A DNA stretch of 64,000 nt from JAFAGX01 sp035624215 (GTDB taxonomy: Bacteria > Acidobacteriota > Terriglobia > Terriglobales > Acidobacteriaceae). Where the stretch lies: positions 19,772 through 83,771 of the forward strand of contig DASPRY010000053.1 in the NCBI GenBank assembly GCA_035624215.1, given 5' to 3'. The notes under the pieces are model-generated. The model was not told the origin of the DNA. It ran no database searches and saw nothing but the letters and a program-made list of their open reading frames with translations. Below are positions 44,977-53,007 of this stretch, piece by piece; position 1 is the first letter of the stretch; every line of letters starts with the position of its first letter. Made by a program: the position numbers and the translations under genes.

Positions 44977-45029
44977 AAATCCCGCTTTTTGCGTCTAAAA
45001 ATATTGGTAGCATCGAGTAATTCCCCTTT

Positions 45030-45950
45030 ATGTCCAGACTTGGTGTCCAATCCAGTGTGAAAGATTCGGGCTTGGAATTGCTTTCGGAGCTCTATCGCAG
45101 GAGTCGTGGGGCAGAGTTCGGCCTGACCCGGGATGCTTTTAACTGCATCCTTCAGGAAGTCACAAAGAAGTACTTGCCTGCCGATGCCTCAGGACTGGAA
45201 AGGCAACAATTGCTCCTCAGTCTGCGCGTAGAGGAACTAGCCCTCGCTCGGGCATGTGCGGCGGGCCACGAACGTGCATGGGAAGTTTTTCTGACTCGTT
45301 ATCGGGAGAAGCTGTACGACGTTGCTACCTACATCGCCAAGGAAGCCTCGGCAGGGCGCGAATTAGCTGACTGTCTTTATGCCGACCTCTACGGCACAAG
45401 CCTGCGTGATGGCCAGCGCGTATCCAAGCTGGCTTCCTACACCGGACGGGGTTCGCTCGAGGGATGGTTGCGCACCGTGCTCGCGCAGGAACATGTAAAC
45501 GGTTATCGCCGGCGGCGCCGCCTGGTAAGCCTGGAAGAGGAGAGCGAACAAGGTGTGCAGTTTGCTGCAGCCACGTCCGAACCGGTGAGGGAAGTGGATC
45601 CAAAAATCGAAGCGGCCACCGATGATGCGCTGGCCGAACTGTCGTCCGAAGACCGCTTTGTGCTGGCCTCATATTACCTGGACTCGCGCACGCTAGCCGA
45701 GATCGCGCGCATTCTGCGCGTGCACGAATCCACCATCAGCCGCAAGCTGGATAAACTGGCCAAGTCTCTCCGCAAGCGGATTTTGGCGGGCCTCGGCCGG
45801 CGGGGCATGAGCCGGCGGCAGGCAGAGGAGGCCCTGGAAGTGGACGTTCGTGACTTGCACCTGAATCTTCGCAATCGGCTGGTGCAAGAAACTGCACATC
45901 CGCCGTTCTCCAAGAAGAACGCTGAGGCGGCCGGTAAAGGCCCGGCTTGA
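45030..45950 (+). CDS. Sigma-70 family (ECF-like) RNA polymerase sigma factor
   Basis: A 306-residue sigma factor. Region 2 is in LARACAAGHERAWEVFLTRY to KLASYTGRGSLEGWLRTVLA, followed by a basic RRRRRL. Region 4 is AELSSEDRFVLASYYLDSRT with the helix-turn-helix LAEIARILRVHESTISRKLD. An N-terminal extension of about 70 residues and a C-terminal extension rich in basic residues make it longer than standard ECF factors (about 180-200). The next gene encodes a membrane zinc-finger protein that is likely to be its anti-sigma factor. Confidence 0.9.
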   Translation: MSRLGVQSSVKDSGLELLSELYRRSRGAEFGLTRDAFNCILQEVTKKYLPADASGLERQQLLLSLRVEELALARACAAGHERAWEVFLTRYREKLYDVATYIAKEASAGRELADCLYADLYGTSLRDGQRVSKLASYTGRGSLEGWLRTVLAQEHVNGYRRRRRLVSLEEESEQGVQFAAATSEPVREVDPKIEAATDDALAELSSEDRFVLASYYLDSRTLAEIARILRVHESTISRKLDKLAKSLRKRILAGLGRRGMSRRQAEEALEVDVRDLHLNLRNRLVQETAHPPFSKKNAEAAGKGPA

Positions 45951-46016
45951 GGCATAATTCATTACAGATTGGCCGGAATTCTTCAAGCTGGTGATAATTA
46001 AAGTGGCGCAGATCAA

Positions 46017-47135
46017 ATGACACAAGTACCCAAGCTCGTGATTCAGCGCCTGCAACCAGACGCCAAACTGGAAAGGCATCCTGATGCAGACCTGATGAAC
46101 GCGTTTGTCGAGAATATGCTGAATCGGCACGAGCGAAATCAGGTTCTCGATCATTTGGCTCATTGCCCGGATTGCCGCGAAATCGTAGTGCTGTCATTTC
46201 CAGAGAACGTGAACTTGGAAGTCGGCCCTGCTGCGCGTGCACGGGCTTGGCTGTCGTGGCCGGTGCTGCGCTGGGCCGGAATGGCAGCTTGCATCGTGGT
46301 GGTTGGGACGGCGGTTACTTTGCACTTCGAATCGCGTTCGAAGTCGCGCCAACTCATTGCTGCTCAATCTGTGGAGGGCGTGAATTCTGGTCAGAACCCA
46401 GTTCAATCCACCGCGCCGGGCCGCGAAGTTAAAGCGGAGAATCTACCTTCAGTCCAAGCCTTAGGCGGTGCGCGGCAATCGCCGATAGCTGCCTCAAAGA
46501 GAACAGCCTCACGCGTACCCGCGTCACGGGTGCTCGCAACTGAAACGCGGGATACCGTAAGCCTCGACGGCCAACCTAATTCGGAATTGCAAAGTACCAG
46601 CACCTTGCAAGCGCGGGTCATGGCCGAACCTACAGCCGCTCCCAACAGCTCGGGTAACGAACTCGTGCCAGGGCGTGCCAAAGAGGTGGAATCGGCGCCA
46701 TTCACCGCTAACCGGGCGGGCTTCGCAGGCCCGGTATTGAAGCAGAAAGTCGCGGCGCTGGCGGTTACTAAGGGAATGCTTTCTCCTGCTGCGCGAATGG
46801 CACCGAAATGGGCGTTGAGCTCAGAGGGAATTTTGCAACGCTCATTTGACGCGGGCAAGAGCTGGGAAACCATTCCTGTCGATAGTCAAGCCACTTTCCG
46901 TGCGCTGGCGGCCAACGGCATGGACATCTGGGTCGGCGGCGCGAATGGTGCGCTTTATCATTCTGCCGATGCTGGCGAGCACTGGACGCGAGTGCAACCG
47001 GTCGCCAATGGCGAACTTCTCACTGCGGACATCATCGGGGTTGAATTTACTGATACTCAACATGGAAGAATCAGCACCTCCGCCCACGAAACTTGGACCA
47101 CAGAGGATGCCGGACAAACCTGGCAGAAGAAGTGA
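46017..47135 (+). CDS. Membrane anti-sigma-like protein with zinc finger and YCF48-like repeats
   Basis: A 372-residue protein. The cytoplasmic N-terminus has the zf-HC2 anti-sigma pattern H46-LAH-C50-PD-C53. A transmembrane helix (LRWAGMAACIVVVGTAVTLH) lies around residues 84-103, and then a long Ser/Ala/Pro-rich linker. The C-terminal 100 or so residues resemble YCF48/BNR beta-propeller blades: SEGILQRSFDAGKSWETIPV, ANGALYHSADAGEHWTRVQP, and AHETWTTEDAGQTWQKK with the DAGxxW turn. The likely arrangement is an inner-membrane regulator whose periplasmic sensor frees the upstream sigma factor. It lies 66 bp after the sigma gene. Confidence 0.8.
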   Translation: MTQVPKLVIQRLQPDAKLERHPDADLMNAFVENMLNRHERNQVLDHLAHCPDCREIVVLSFPENVNLEVGPAARARAWLSWPVLRWAGMAACIVVVGTAVTLHFESRSKSRQLIAAQSVEGVNSGQNPVQSTAPGREVKAENLPSVQALGGARQSPIAASKRTASRVPASRVLATETRDTVSLDGQPNSELQSTSTLQARVMAEPTAAPNSSGNELVPGRAKEVESAPFTANRAGFAGPVLKQKVAALAVTKGMLSPAARMAPKWALSSEGILQRSFDAGKSWETIPVDSQATFRALAANGMDIWVGGANGALYHSADAGEHWTRVQPVANGELLTADIIGVEFTDTQHGRISTSAHETWTTEDAGQTWQKK

Positions 47136-47165
47136 TTTGCCGCTCCTCCTCACCTAAAAGTGGTT

Positions 47166-47918
47166 TCAGCCGCTCTCTGAAACTCCGGCAAATAAATCGG
47201 TTTCACGAGGAAGCGGCTCCGGCTTCGTCCACGCTGCGAGGTGAAACATCTCTTGCCGTCCGCGCCGGCGAACATGCGACTCGAACAGTGGCCAAAGTGG
47301 CGCCTGAGTGAGGTGAGCTTTGAAGGCTGCGATCTTGGTTTCCAGATGATTGCCAATCTCGATGATGGCTGTTGCCGGAGGTAACGTGATTGGTTGCCGG
47401 TCGGGTAAGACGAAATTTGCGGTCGCGTAGTATAGCTTCTGTGGTCTGTGGGGAGAAAGGCTCTTGAGTTGGTCAGGGTAACGGTTGTTTCTTCCCGCCC
47501 AATGAAATGCCAGCGTCGTAAACACGGACGCCATCGAGTGATCGTCGTGACCCGTGACTCCGCCTTCAGGGCCGAATGTGATCACGACTTGTGGACGGAA
47601 CTGCCGAACGTGAAATGTCAGATCGCAGACCACCCGGTATAAATCCTGGCGATAAAGTTTTCCGTCCGGATAGTCGAGTAGGCTGCCCTTTGTAACTTTC
47701 AGGACTTCGCACGAGGCGGCAAATTCCTGCCTCCGCAGGGCCGCTAGTTCTTGGTCGTCCTTGGCGCTGCCGCGATGCGTAGCCGCCTGCCCCGGCGTAA
47801 GGCAAATCACGCTGGTTTCGACGCCCCGGTCATGATAGAGAGCCAGCGAGCCGCCAAAGCCTCCTGCTTCATCGTCCGGGTGTGCGGTCACACACATCAA
47901 GCGCAACATGGGCTCCAT
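47166..47918 (-). CDS. PIG-L family (LmbE-like) zinc deacetylase
   Basis: About 250 residues from ATG 47918 (MEPMLRLMCVTAHPDDE). Zinc ligands are AHPDDEAGGFGGSLAL near the start and GGVTGHDDHSMASVFTTLAF further on; FRPQVVITFGPEGG precedes the second motif. The family removes N-acetyl groups from sugar conjugates such as GlcNAc-inositol or bacillithiol precursors. The gene is divergent from a GT4 glycosyltransferase, so both may act on one glycoconjugate; this is inference from the shared upstream region. Confidence 0.9.
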   Translation of the reverse strand: MEPMLRLMCVTAHPDDEAGGFGGSLALYHDRGVETSVICLTPGQAATHRGSAKDDQELAALRRQEFAASCEVLKVTKGSLLDYPDGKLYRQDLYRVVCDLTFHVRQFRPQVVITFGPEGGVTGHDDHSMASVFTTLAFHWAGRNNRYPDQLKSLSPHRPQKLYYATANFVLPDRQPITLPPATAIIEIGNHLETKIAAFKAHLTQAPLWPLFESHVRRRGRQEMFHLAAWTKPEPLPRETDLFAGVSESG

Positions 47919-48058
47919 TGTAACGTGCAGGCATTGGTGCTGATTGTGCAAGCTCTTGCGGTGGAGACGTTTACAAAGAAGTGCTTCTTGCAACGAGCAC
48001 TTCCGCTTACAATATTGCGGCACGGCCCCCTAAACGGCCGGGCCAGGAGGCGCACTGG

Positions 48059-49177
48059 GTGCACGTTCTCGTGACCACCGATACGGTCAGCGGCGTGTGG
48101 ACCTACACGCAGGAGCTGGTCACTGGACTTATTAACCGTGGCGTTCAGGTGACACTGGTCAGTTTCGGTGACATTCCCCTGTCGGGGCAGACTTCCTGGA
48201 TGGAGAAGCTGGAGGGCCTGGATTACCGGCCCACCGCGTTTCGCCTCGATTGGATGCAGGAGGGCGAGCAGGATTTCAACGACTCTTCTCGATATCTTGC
48301 GGCTCTGACTAAAGAACTGAAGCCTGATCTCCTGCATCTGAACCAGTTGTGTTACGGCAGTCTGCCGGTGAAAACGCCGCGGGTTGTGGTGGCGCACGGA
48401 GACCTGATCAGCTGGTGGAAGGCGGTACACGGGCGTGAGCCCAAGGAAAGCCGCTGGGTGCGCTGGTACAAAGATGTCGTGACCCATGGCTTGTCAGAGG
48501 CCAGCATTGTCGTGGCCCCTTCGGTTTGGATGCTGGACTCGATTTGCGCCTGCTATGCGCGCCCCAGACAGGATGTGGTGATTTACAACGGGCGTAATCC
48601 GCTGTTCTTCAATCCTTACGTAAGCAAGAATGATTCCGTGCTCGCGGTGGGGCGCATGCTGGACGCCGGCAAGCAAGTTTCGCTGTTAACGCAACATGCG
48701 CACCCGCTGCCGGTGTGCATCGTGAATTCTGATGAACCGGTCGCAGTCGCGGAATTGCCCATTTGCACCGACGTGAAGCTTCAAGCTCATGAAACCTCTC
48801 TTTCCCTGAAAGGGGTGCAGACCGAGGCTCAATTGCGTATGCTTTACAGCCGCGCCGCAATCTTTGTCGCTACGGCACGGTATGAGCCCTCTGGTCTTTC
48901 GACACTAGAGGCGGCACTTTCGCGATGCGCCATCGTGGCTAACGACATCCCCTCCTTCCGCGAAATTTGGGGAGACGCCGCGATCTATTTCCGAGCCAAT
49001 GACGCCGAGAGCCTGGCCGGCGTAATCCGGCAACTGCACGAACGCCGTGACCTGTGCCGGGGCTACGCCGCCCGCGCCTTTCAACGCGCTCGCGCATGCT
49101 TTACTGCCAAGCGCATGATTGACGAGTACCTGCGCCTCTATCAGCGCACACTGTCATCGCAAGCCGCCGCCGCATAG
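48059..49177 (+). CDS. GT4-family glycosyltransferase
   Basis: 372 residues from GTG 48059, chosen because AGGAGG lies exactly 8 nt upstream; an ATG-like extension to 47981 would overlap the divergent promoter. The GT-B fold is seen in VTTDTVSGVWTYTQELVTGL, DLLHLNQLCYGSLPVKTPRV, the second-domain start SVLAVGRMLDAGKQVSLLTQ, and the donor-binding ARYEPSGLSTLEAALSRCAI (E-x7-E type). Nucleotide-sugar donor and acceptor cannot be stated. Followed by the CDGSH gene after 151 bp. Confidence 0.88.
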   Translation: MHVLVTTDTVSGVWTYTQELVTGLINRGVQVTLVSFGDIPLSGQTSWMEKLEGLDYRPTAFRLDWMQEGEQDFNDSSRYLAALTKELKPDLLHLNQLCYGSLPVKTPRVVVAHGDLISWWKAVHGREPKESRWVRWYKDVVTHGLSEASIVVAPSVWMLDSICACYARPRQDVVIYNGRNPLFFNPYVSKNDSVLAVGRMLDAGKQVSLLTQHAHPLPVCIVNSDEPVAVAELPICTDVKLQAHETSLSLKGVQTEAQLRMLYSRAAIFVATARYEPSGLSTLEAALSRCAIVANDIPSFREIWGDAAIYFRANDAESLAGVIRQLHERRDLCRGYAARAFQRARACFTAKRMIDEYLRLYQRTLSSQAAAA

Positions 49178-49328
49178 CAGGCTTTCTGCCTTCGTCGATC
49201 CGTTCCTCATTCCCTGCGCCGGGGCCGTGCGAAGGCGAGTGGAAGGTATACGCGTCCAGCGGATTGCCTGCTGGAAGCCCGTACCCGAAGCTGATATCTT
49301 CTTTGTTCGATCTTTTTCAGGAGGCCCC

Positions 49329-49601
49329 ATGGCTACGGTGAAGATCACGATAAGACCCAACGGTCCGCTTCGGGTAGAAGCTCCCGAGGGATCAGTTGAG
49401 CTGGTTGACGGTAACGGCAATAAGTACGATTTGACCGGCAAAGCAGCTTTTTCTTTATGCCGCTGCGGGGGATCGGTCAACAAACCTTTTTGTGATGGCA
49501 CCCACAGCAAGATCGGTTTCCAGGGGGCCGAATTGGCAGTGAAGAAAGCCGATGAGACTGGGGTTACGCCTGCCCCTAATCTTTCGGGACCAAAGGTCTA
49601 A
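49329..49601 (+). CDS. CDGSH iron-sulfur domain protein
   Basis: A 90-residue protein with a strong AGGAGG site 5 nt before ATG 49329; the longer in-frame upstream reading is not needed. The C-terminal motif C-R-C-GGSVNKPF-C-DGTH-S is the three-Cys one-His [2Fe-2S] ligand set of CDGSH (mitoNEET-like) proteins. The N-terminal VKITIRPNGPLRVEAPEGSV region is the usual small beta domain before it. A role in electron transfer or Fe-S/redox sensing is likely. It precedes a Tat-exported FAD oxidoreductase gene 49 bp later. Confidence 0.9.
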   Translation: MATVKITIRPNGPLRVEAPEGSVELVDGNGNKYDLTGKAAFSLCRCGGSVNKPFCDGTHSKIGFQGAELAVKKADETGVTPAPNLSGPKV

Positions 49602-49650
49602 GCTGCGCGTCCTTTTCGTACTCACCTTCGCCTAGGTTGGGAGCCCCGGT

Positions 49651-51612
49651 TTGCACGACTCGAGAGACAAACAATTAGGCATGGACCGCCGCATTACGCG
49701 GCGAGATTTTCTGAACGGAATGGCGCTTACCGTGGGGGCCGCGATCATTCCCTCTTCATTTTTTTTGGGATGTACGCACCACCTCGAGCCGGAACAATCC
49801 CCGGATTACTACCCGCCGGCTTTAACCGGGCTGCGGGGAAGCCATCCCGGCAGCTTCGAAACCGCTCACAGCTTGCGTGATGGAACGTTTTGGCAACACG
49901 CAGGCACGCCAGCGGATACCGGCGAAACCTACGATCTGGTGATTGTCGGCGGCGGCATCAGCGGACTCTCTGCCGCACACTTCTTCCGCAAGATCGCCGG
50001 ACCAGCGGCACGCGTCCTCATTCTGGAGAATCATGACGATTTCGGCGGTCACGCGAAACGAAACGAGTTTCATGTGAGTAACCGCACGTTGCTGGGCTAT
50101 GGCGGAACTTATTCGATCGAAAGCCCGGCACCCTATAGTGCGGTCGCCAAGGGCCTGATCAACGAGCTGCGAATCGTTGTCGGATCCTACCAGAAATATG
50201 TCTCGAGAGACCTGTATCGTTCTCTCGGGCTCACGCCGAACATCTTCTTCGACAAAGAAACTTTCGGCGCCGACAAACTGGTCGTTGACCCTGCATCAAT
50301 AGGAGGGAGCGAGACTGGCGACCGGGTGGTTCAAACTCCCGAGCGCTGGCAGAAGTTTCTGGCAGAAGCTCCGCTTTCTGCCAAGGCCAAGCGCGATTAT
50401 GAACGGCTCTATCACGAGAAGAAAGACTATCTGCCGGGGCTCAGTTCTGAGCAAAAGAAAGCCCGCCTCGCGCGCATGAGCTACGCCAAATTTCTTACCG
50501 ACGTGGTTGGCGCACATGAAGAAGTAGTCAAAATTTTGCAGGCTGGCCCGCACCCATTGTTCGGGGTTGGCATTGACGCAGTTGCCGCGCAGGACGCCTG
50601 GGGCATGGATTTTCCCGGATTTGCCGGAATGCATCTCGATCCCACTCCAGGCAAAGGAATGAATCGTGATGCGATTCCCAATGAAGAAGCGGAACAATAT
50701 TTTTTTCATTTCCCTGATGGCAATGCCTCCATTGCGCGGCTGCTGGTTCGCAAACTGATTCCGACTGCGATGCCCGGCAACTCAGCGATCGACATCGTGA
50801 CCGCGCGCGCAAATTACGCCAGGTTGGATCAGCCTGGCTCGCCGGTGCGCATTCGTCTGAACAGCACGGCGGTGCGAGTGAAGCATGTCGGCGATCCCGC
50901 CACCGCGAAAGAAGTGGAGATCACCTATGCCCGCTTCGGCAAGACTTATACGGTTCGAGCTGCCCACTGCATCCTGGCGTGTTGGCACGTGATGATTCCT
51001 TACCTGTGCAACGAACTCCCGGGGCCGCAAAAGCAAGCTCTCTATTCAGCCGAAAAAGTGCCGCTTCTCTACACCAATGTTGTCATCCGCAATTGGGAGG
51101 CATTCCAGAAGCTCGGCGTAAGTTCGGTCTACGCTCCCGGTTGCTATCACATCGCCGCTACGCTTGACGTGCCGGTGAACATCGGTGAATACCATGCCTC
51201 GCAGGTACCCGATCAGCCGATCGTGGTCCACATGATGAAAACGCCATGCAAGCCCGGTTTGCCGGCTCGCGAGCAACATCGTGCCGGGCGCATTGAACTG
51301 TTTAGCACGACCTTTGAGACGATGGAGCGCAACATCCGTGACCAGCTTGCACGCGCGCTCGGCGCCGGAGGCTTCGATCCCGCCCGTGACATCATCGCCA
51401 TCACCGTAAACCGCTGGCCGCATGGGTACGCGTACGAATACAACTCCCTCTGGGACGACTTCTGGCTGCAGGGTGGAGTGACACCGTGTGAGGTAGCTCG
51501 AAAGCCGTTTGGCCGAATCTCTATTGCCAATGCCGATGCCGGCGCCTACGCCTATACCGACGAAGCCATCAACCAGGCATGGCGCGCGGTGGGGGAGATT
51601 ACTCCCTCTTAG
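49651..51612 (+). CDS. Tat-exported FAD-dependent oxidoreductase (spermidine-dehydrogenase-like)
   Basis: A 653-residue exported flavoprotein. The Tat signal is RRITRRDFLNGMALTVGA, with a possible lipobox-like FFLGCTHH after it. YYPPALTGLRGSHPGSFETA is followed by the Rossmann loop YDLVIVGGGISGLSAAHFFR and NHDDFGGHAKRNEF, typical of the amine-oxidase/SpdH-like family. The C-terminal KPFGRISIANADAGAYAYTD completes the FAD site. Spermidine dehydrogenase is a possible annotation, but amine specificity is not proven. The start is TTG 49651 (GGGAG 8 nt upstream) or ATG 49681 (MDRRITRRDF). Confidence 0.85.
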   Translation: MHDSRDKQLGMDRRITRRDFLNGMALTVGAAIIPSSFFLGCTHHLEPEQSPDYYPPALTGLRGSHPGSFETAHSLRDGTFWQHAGTPADTGETYDLVIVGGGISGLSAAHFFRKIAGPAARVLILENHDDFGGHAKRNEFHVSNRTLLGYGGTYSIESPAPYSAVAKGLINELRIVVGSYQKYVSRDLYRSLGLTPNIFFDKETFGADKLVVDPASIGGSETGDRVVQTPERWQKFLAEAPLSAKAKRDYERLYHEKKDYLPGLSSEQKKARLARMSYAKFLTDVVGAHEEVVKILQAGPHPLFGVGIDAVAAQDAWGMDFPGFAGMHLDPTPGKGMNRDAIPNEEAEQYFFHFPDGNASIARLLVRKLIPTAMPGNSAIDIVTARANYARLDQPGSPVRIRLNSTAVRVKHVGDPATAKEVEITYARFGKTYTVRAAHCILACWHVMIPYLCNELPGPQKQALYSAEKVPLLYTNVVIRNWEAFQKLGVSSVYAPGCYHIAATLDVPVNIGEYHASQVPDQPIVVHMMKTPCKPGLPAREQHRAGRIELFSTTFETMERNIRDQLARALGAGGFDPARDIIAITVNRWPHGYAYEYNSLWDDFWLQGGVTPCEVARKPFGRISIANADAGAYAYTDEAINQAWRAVGEITPS

Positions 51613-51630
51613 TGAACCTCCGTCAATTTT

Positions 51631-51692
51631 GTAATTCCGAGGAGCGCAGCGACGAGGATCTGCAGTTCTGAACTCTCAAACTGCAAATCCCT
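51631..51692. repeat. Dispersed GTAATTCCGAGGAGCGCAG intergenic element
   Basis: Between convergent stops the spacer reads GTAATTCCGAGGAGCGCAGC, then GACGAGGATCTGCAGTTC, then AAACTGCAAATCC. The TGCAGTT/AACTGCA pair is a 7-bp inverted repeat. The first half is a close relative of the GTCATTCCGAGCGAAGCGAGGATCT-type element at 13136-13225. It may act as a shared transcription end signal. Confidence 0.45.
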
Positions 51693-51714
51693 ACACTCTT
51701 CACGACAATTTGTC

Positions 51715-52950
51715 CTAGTGGATAGTCTTGGTCTTCTTCGACATGTAGTCCATGAGCAGATACTGGCCAAGCGTGTAAGGAGTAGTGAAATACGCTTTGC
51801 CGCGGCACATCTCAGTGACTTTCTGAACGAACTGCACCAGTCCGTAGTCCGAGGCCAGCATAAAGGTGTTGATCATTACGCCGGCGCGTTTGCACTTGGA
51901 AACTTCTTCCAAAGTCTGACTCACGACCAGGGGATCGAGTCCGAAGGCATTCTTATAGATGCGCCCATCTTCCAGCGTTAAGGCCGAGGGCTTACCGTCG
52001 GTGATCATCACGATTTGTTTCATGTCCTTTTTTTGCCGCTGCAAGATGCGTTGCGCCAACCGCAAACCCTCTCGTGTGTTGGTGTAGTAAGGACCCACCT
52101 TTACGCGCGCTAATTGCGAGAGCGGAACTTCTTCCGCCGAATCATGGAACAAAATCAACGACAGCGAATCGCCCGGATATTGCGTGCGAATCAGATGCGA
52201 CAGCGCCATGGCGACTTTCTTTGCTGGCGTGAACCGGTCTTCGCCATAGAGAATCATCGAGTGCGAGCAATCCAGCATCAGTACTGTTGCGCAAGACGAC
52301 TGATATTCGCACTGGTGCACCTGTAAATCCGAATACTCGATATTTAACGGCAGCTTCAAGCCTTCACGCTGAATAGCACTCGAAAGCGTCGCCGTGATGT
52401 CCAGATTCAGCATGTCGCCGAATTCGTAGAGCCTTGACGCTCCACTCGTCTCAATGCCGGTTGCCATGTCGCGGGTGTCATGGCGGCCAAAGCTCGATTT
52501 TCCCAGAGATCCCATTAAATCGCGCAGCGTCTTGAAACCCAGAAAGTCGAGACTTTTGTCGGTAATCTCAAACTTGACCTGACCCTGCGTATCCCCCACC
52601 TGCCCACCGACACTCGACTGCTTCGATGGGTCATGCGGCTGGTCGACGCTGATGTAGTCTTCTTGCTGCATGCGCTCGATCAAGCGTTCGATCAACTCGT
52701 CCAGCGTGCCTTCCATTTGCATCTGCTGCAGCCGTTCGCGCATTTCCTCATCCAGCAGATCGCTGTCGAGCAATGCTTGTTCTATGGCGCGGCGCAAATC
52801 TTCGAGCGTTTGCTCGCGGCCAAAGTCATCGTACAAGTAATTCTGGAATCCACTTTGCAGGAGGAAATCTGCCAGCGCACTGAGCAGGTCTTCCATGCAC
52901 ATTTCGCTAGCGGGGTCGGGAACGTATTTGCTATAGCGGATGCGTCGCAT
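51715..52950 (-). CDS. VWA domain (CoxE / Mg-chelatase D-like) protein
   Basis: A 411-residue protein with a helical, acidic N-terminal half (about 1-210) and a C-terminal von Willebrand A domain. The metal site (MIDAS) is D227-C-S-H-S in ATVLMLDCSHSMILYGEDRF. Later elements are LSLILFHDSAEEVPLSQLAR, TNTREGLRLAQRILQRQKKD and MKQIVMITDGKPSALTLEDG. VWA proteins of this class act with a MoxR-like AAA ATPase in protein remodelling or metal-centre maturation. The partner ATPase gene is directly upstream (54-bp gap), so a two-protein chaperone is likely. The target is unknown. Confidence 0.88.
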   Translation of the reverse strand: MRRIRYSKYVPDPASEMCMEDLLSALADFLLQSGFQNYLYDDFGREQTLEDLRRAIEQALLDSDLLDEEMRERLQQMQMEGTLDELIERLIERMQQEDYISVDQPHDPSKQSSVGGQVGDTQGQVKFEITDKSLDFLGFKTLRDLMGSLGKSSFGRHDTRDMATGIETSGASRLYEFGDMLNLDITATLSSAIQREGLKLPLNIEYSDLQVHQCEYQSSCATVLMLDCSHSMILYGEDRFTPAKKVAMALSHLIRTQYPGDSLSLILFHDSAEEVPLSQLARVKVGPYYTNTREGLRLAQRILQRQKKDMKQIVMITDGKPSALTLEDGRIYKNAFGLDPLVVSQTLEEVSKCKRAGVMINTFMLASDYGLVQFVQKVTEMCRGKAYFTTPYTLGQYLLMDYMSKKTKTIH

Positions 52951-52962
52951 AAGAACAGTCGT

Positions 52963-53007
52963 TAGTAGTCAGCACTGTCCTAACTGGCGACTGACCACTG
53001 ACTACTA
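52963..53007. repeat. TAGTAGTCAG / CTGACTACTA inverted repeat with AGTCAG-type units
   Basis: A perfect 10-bp inverted pair (52963-52972 and 52998-53007) surrounds GACTGACCA-type units, between the MoxR-like gene and the VWA gene. The second arm overlaps the MoxR-like stop codon. The wording (AGTCAG, GACTGACCACTGACT) resembles the spacers at 1417-1508 and 6180-6210. It could form an intercistronic hairpin that sets the stoichiometry of the two proteins, though that is speculative. Confidence 0.5.
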
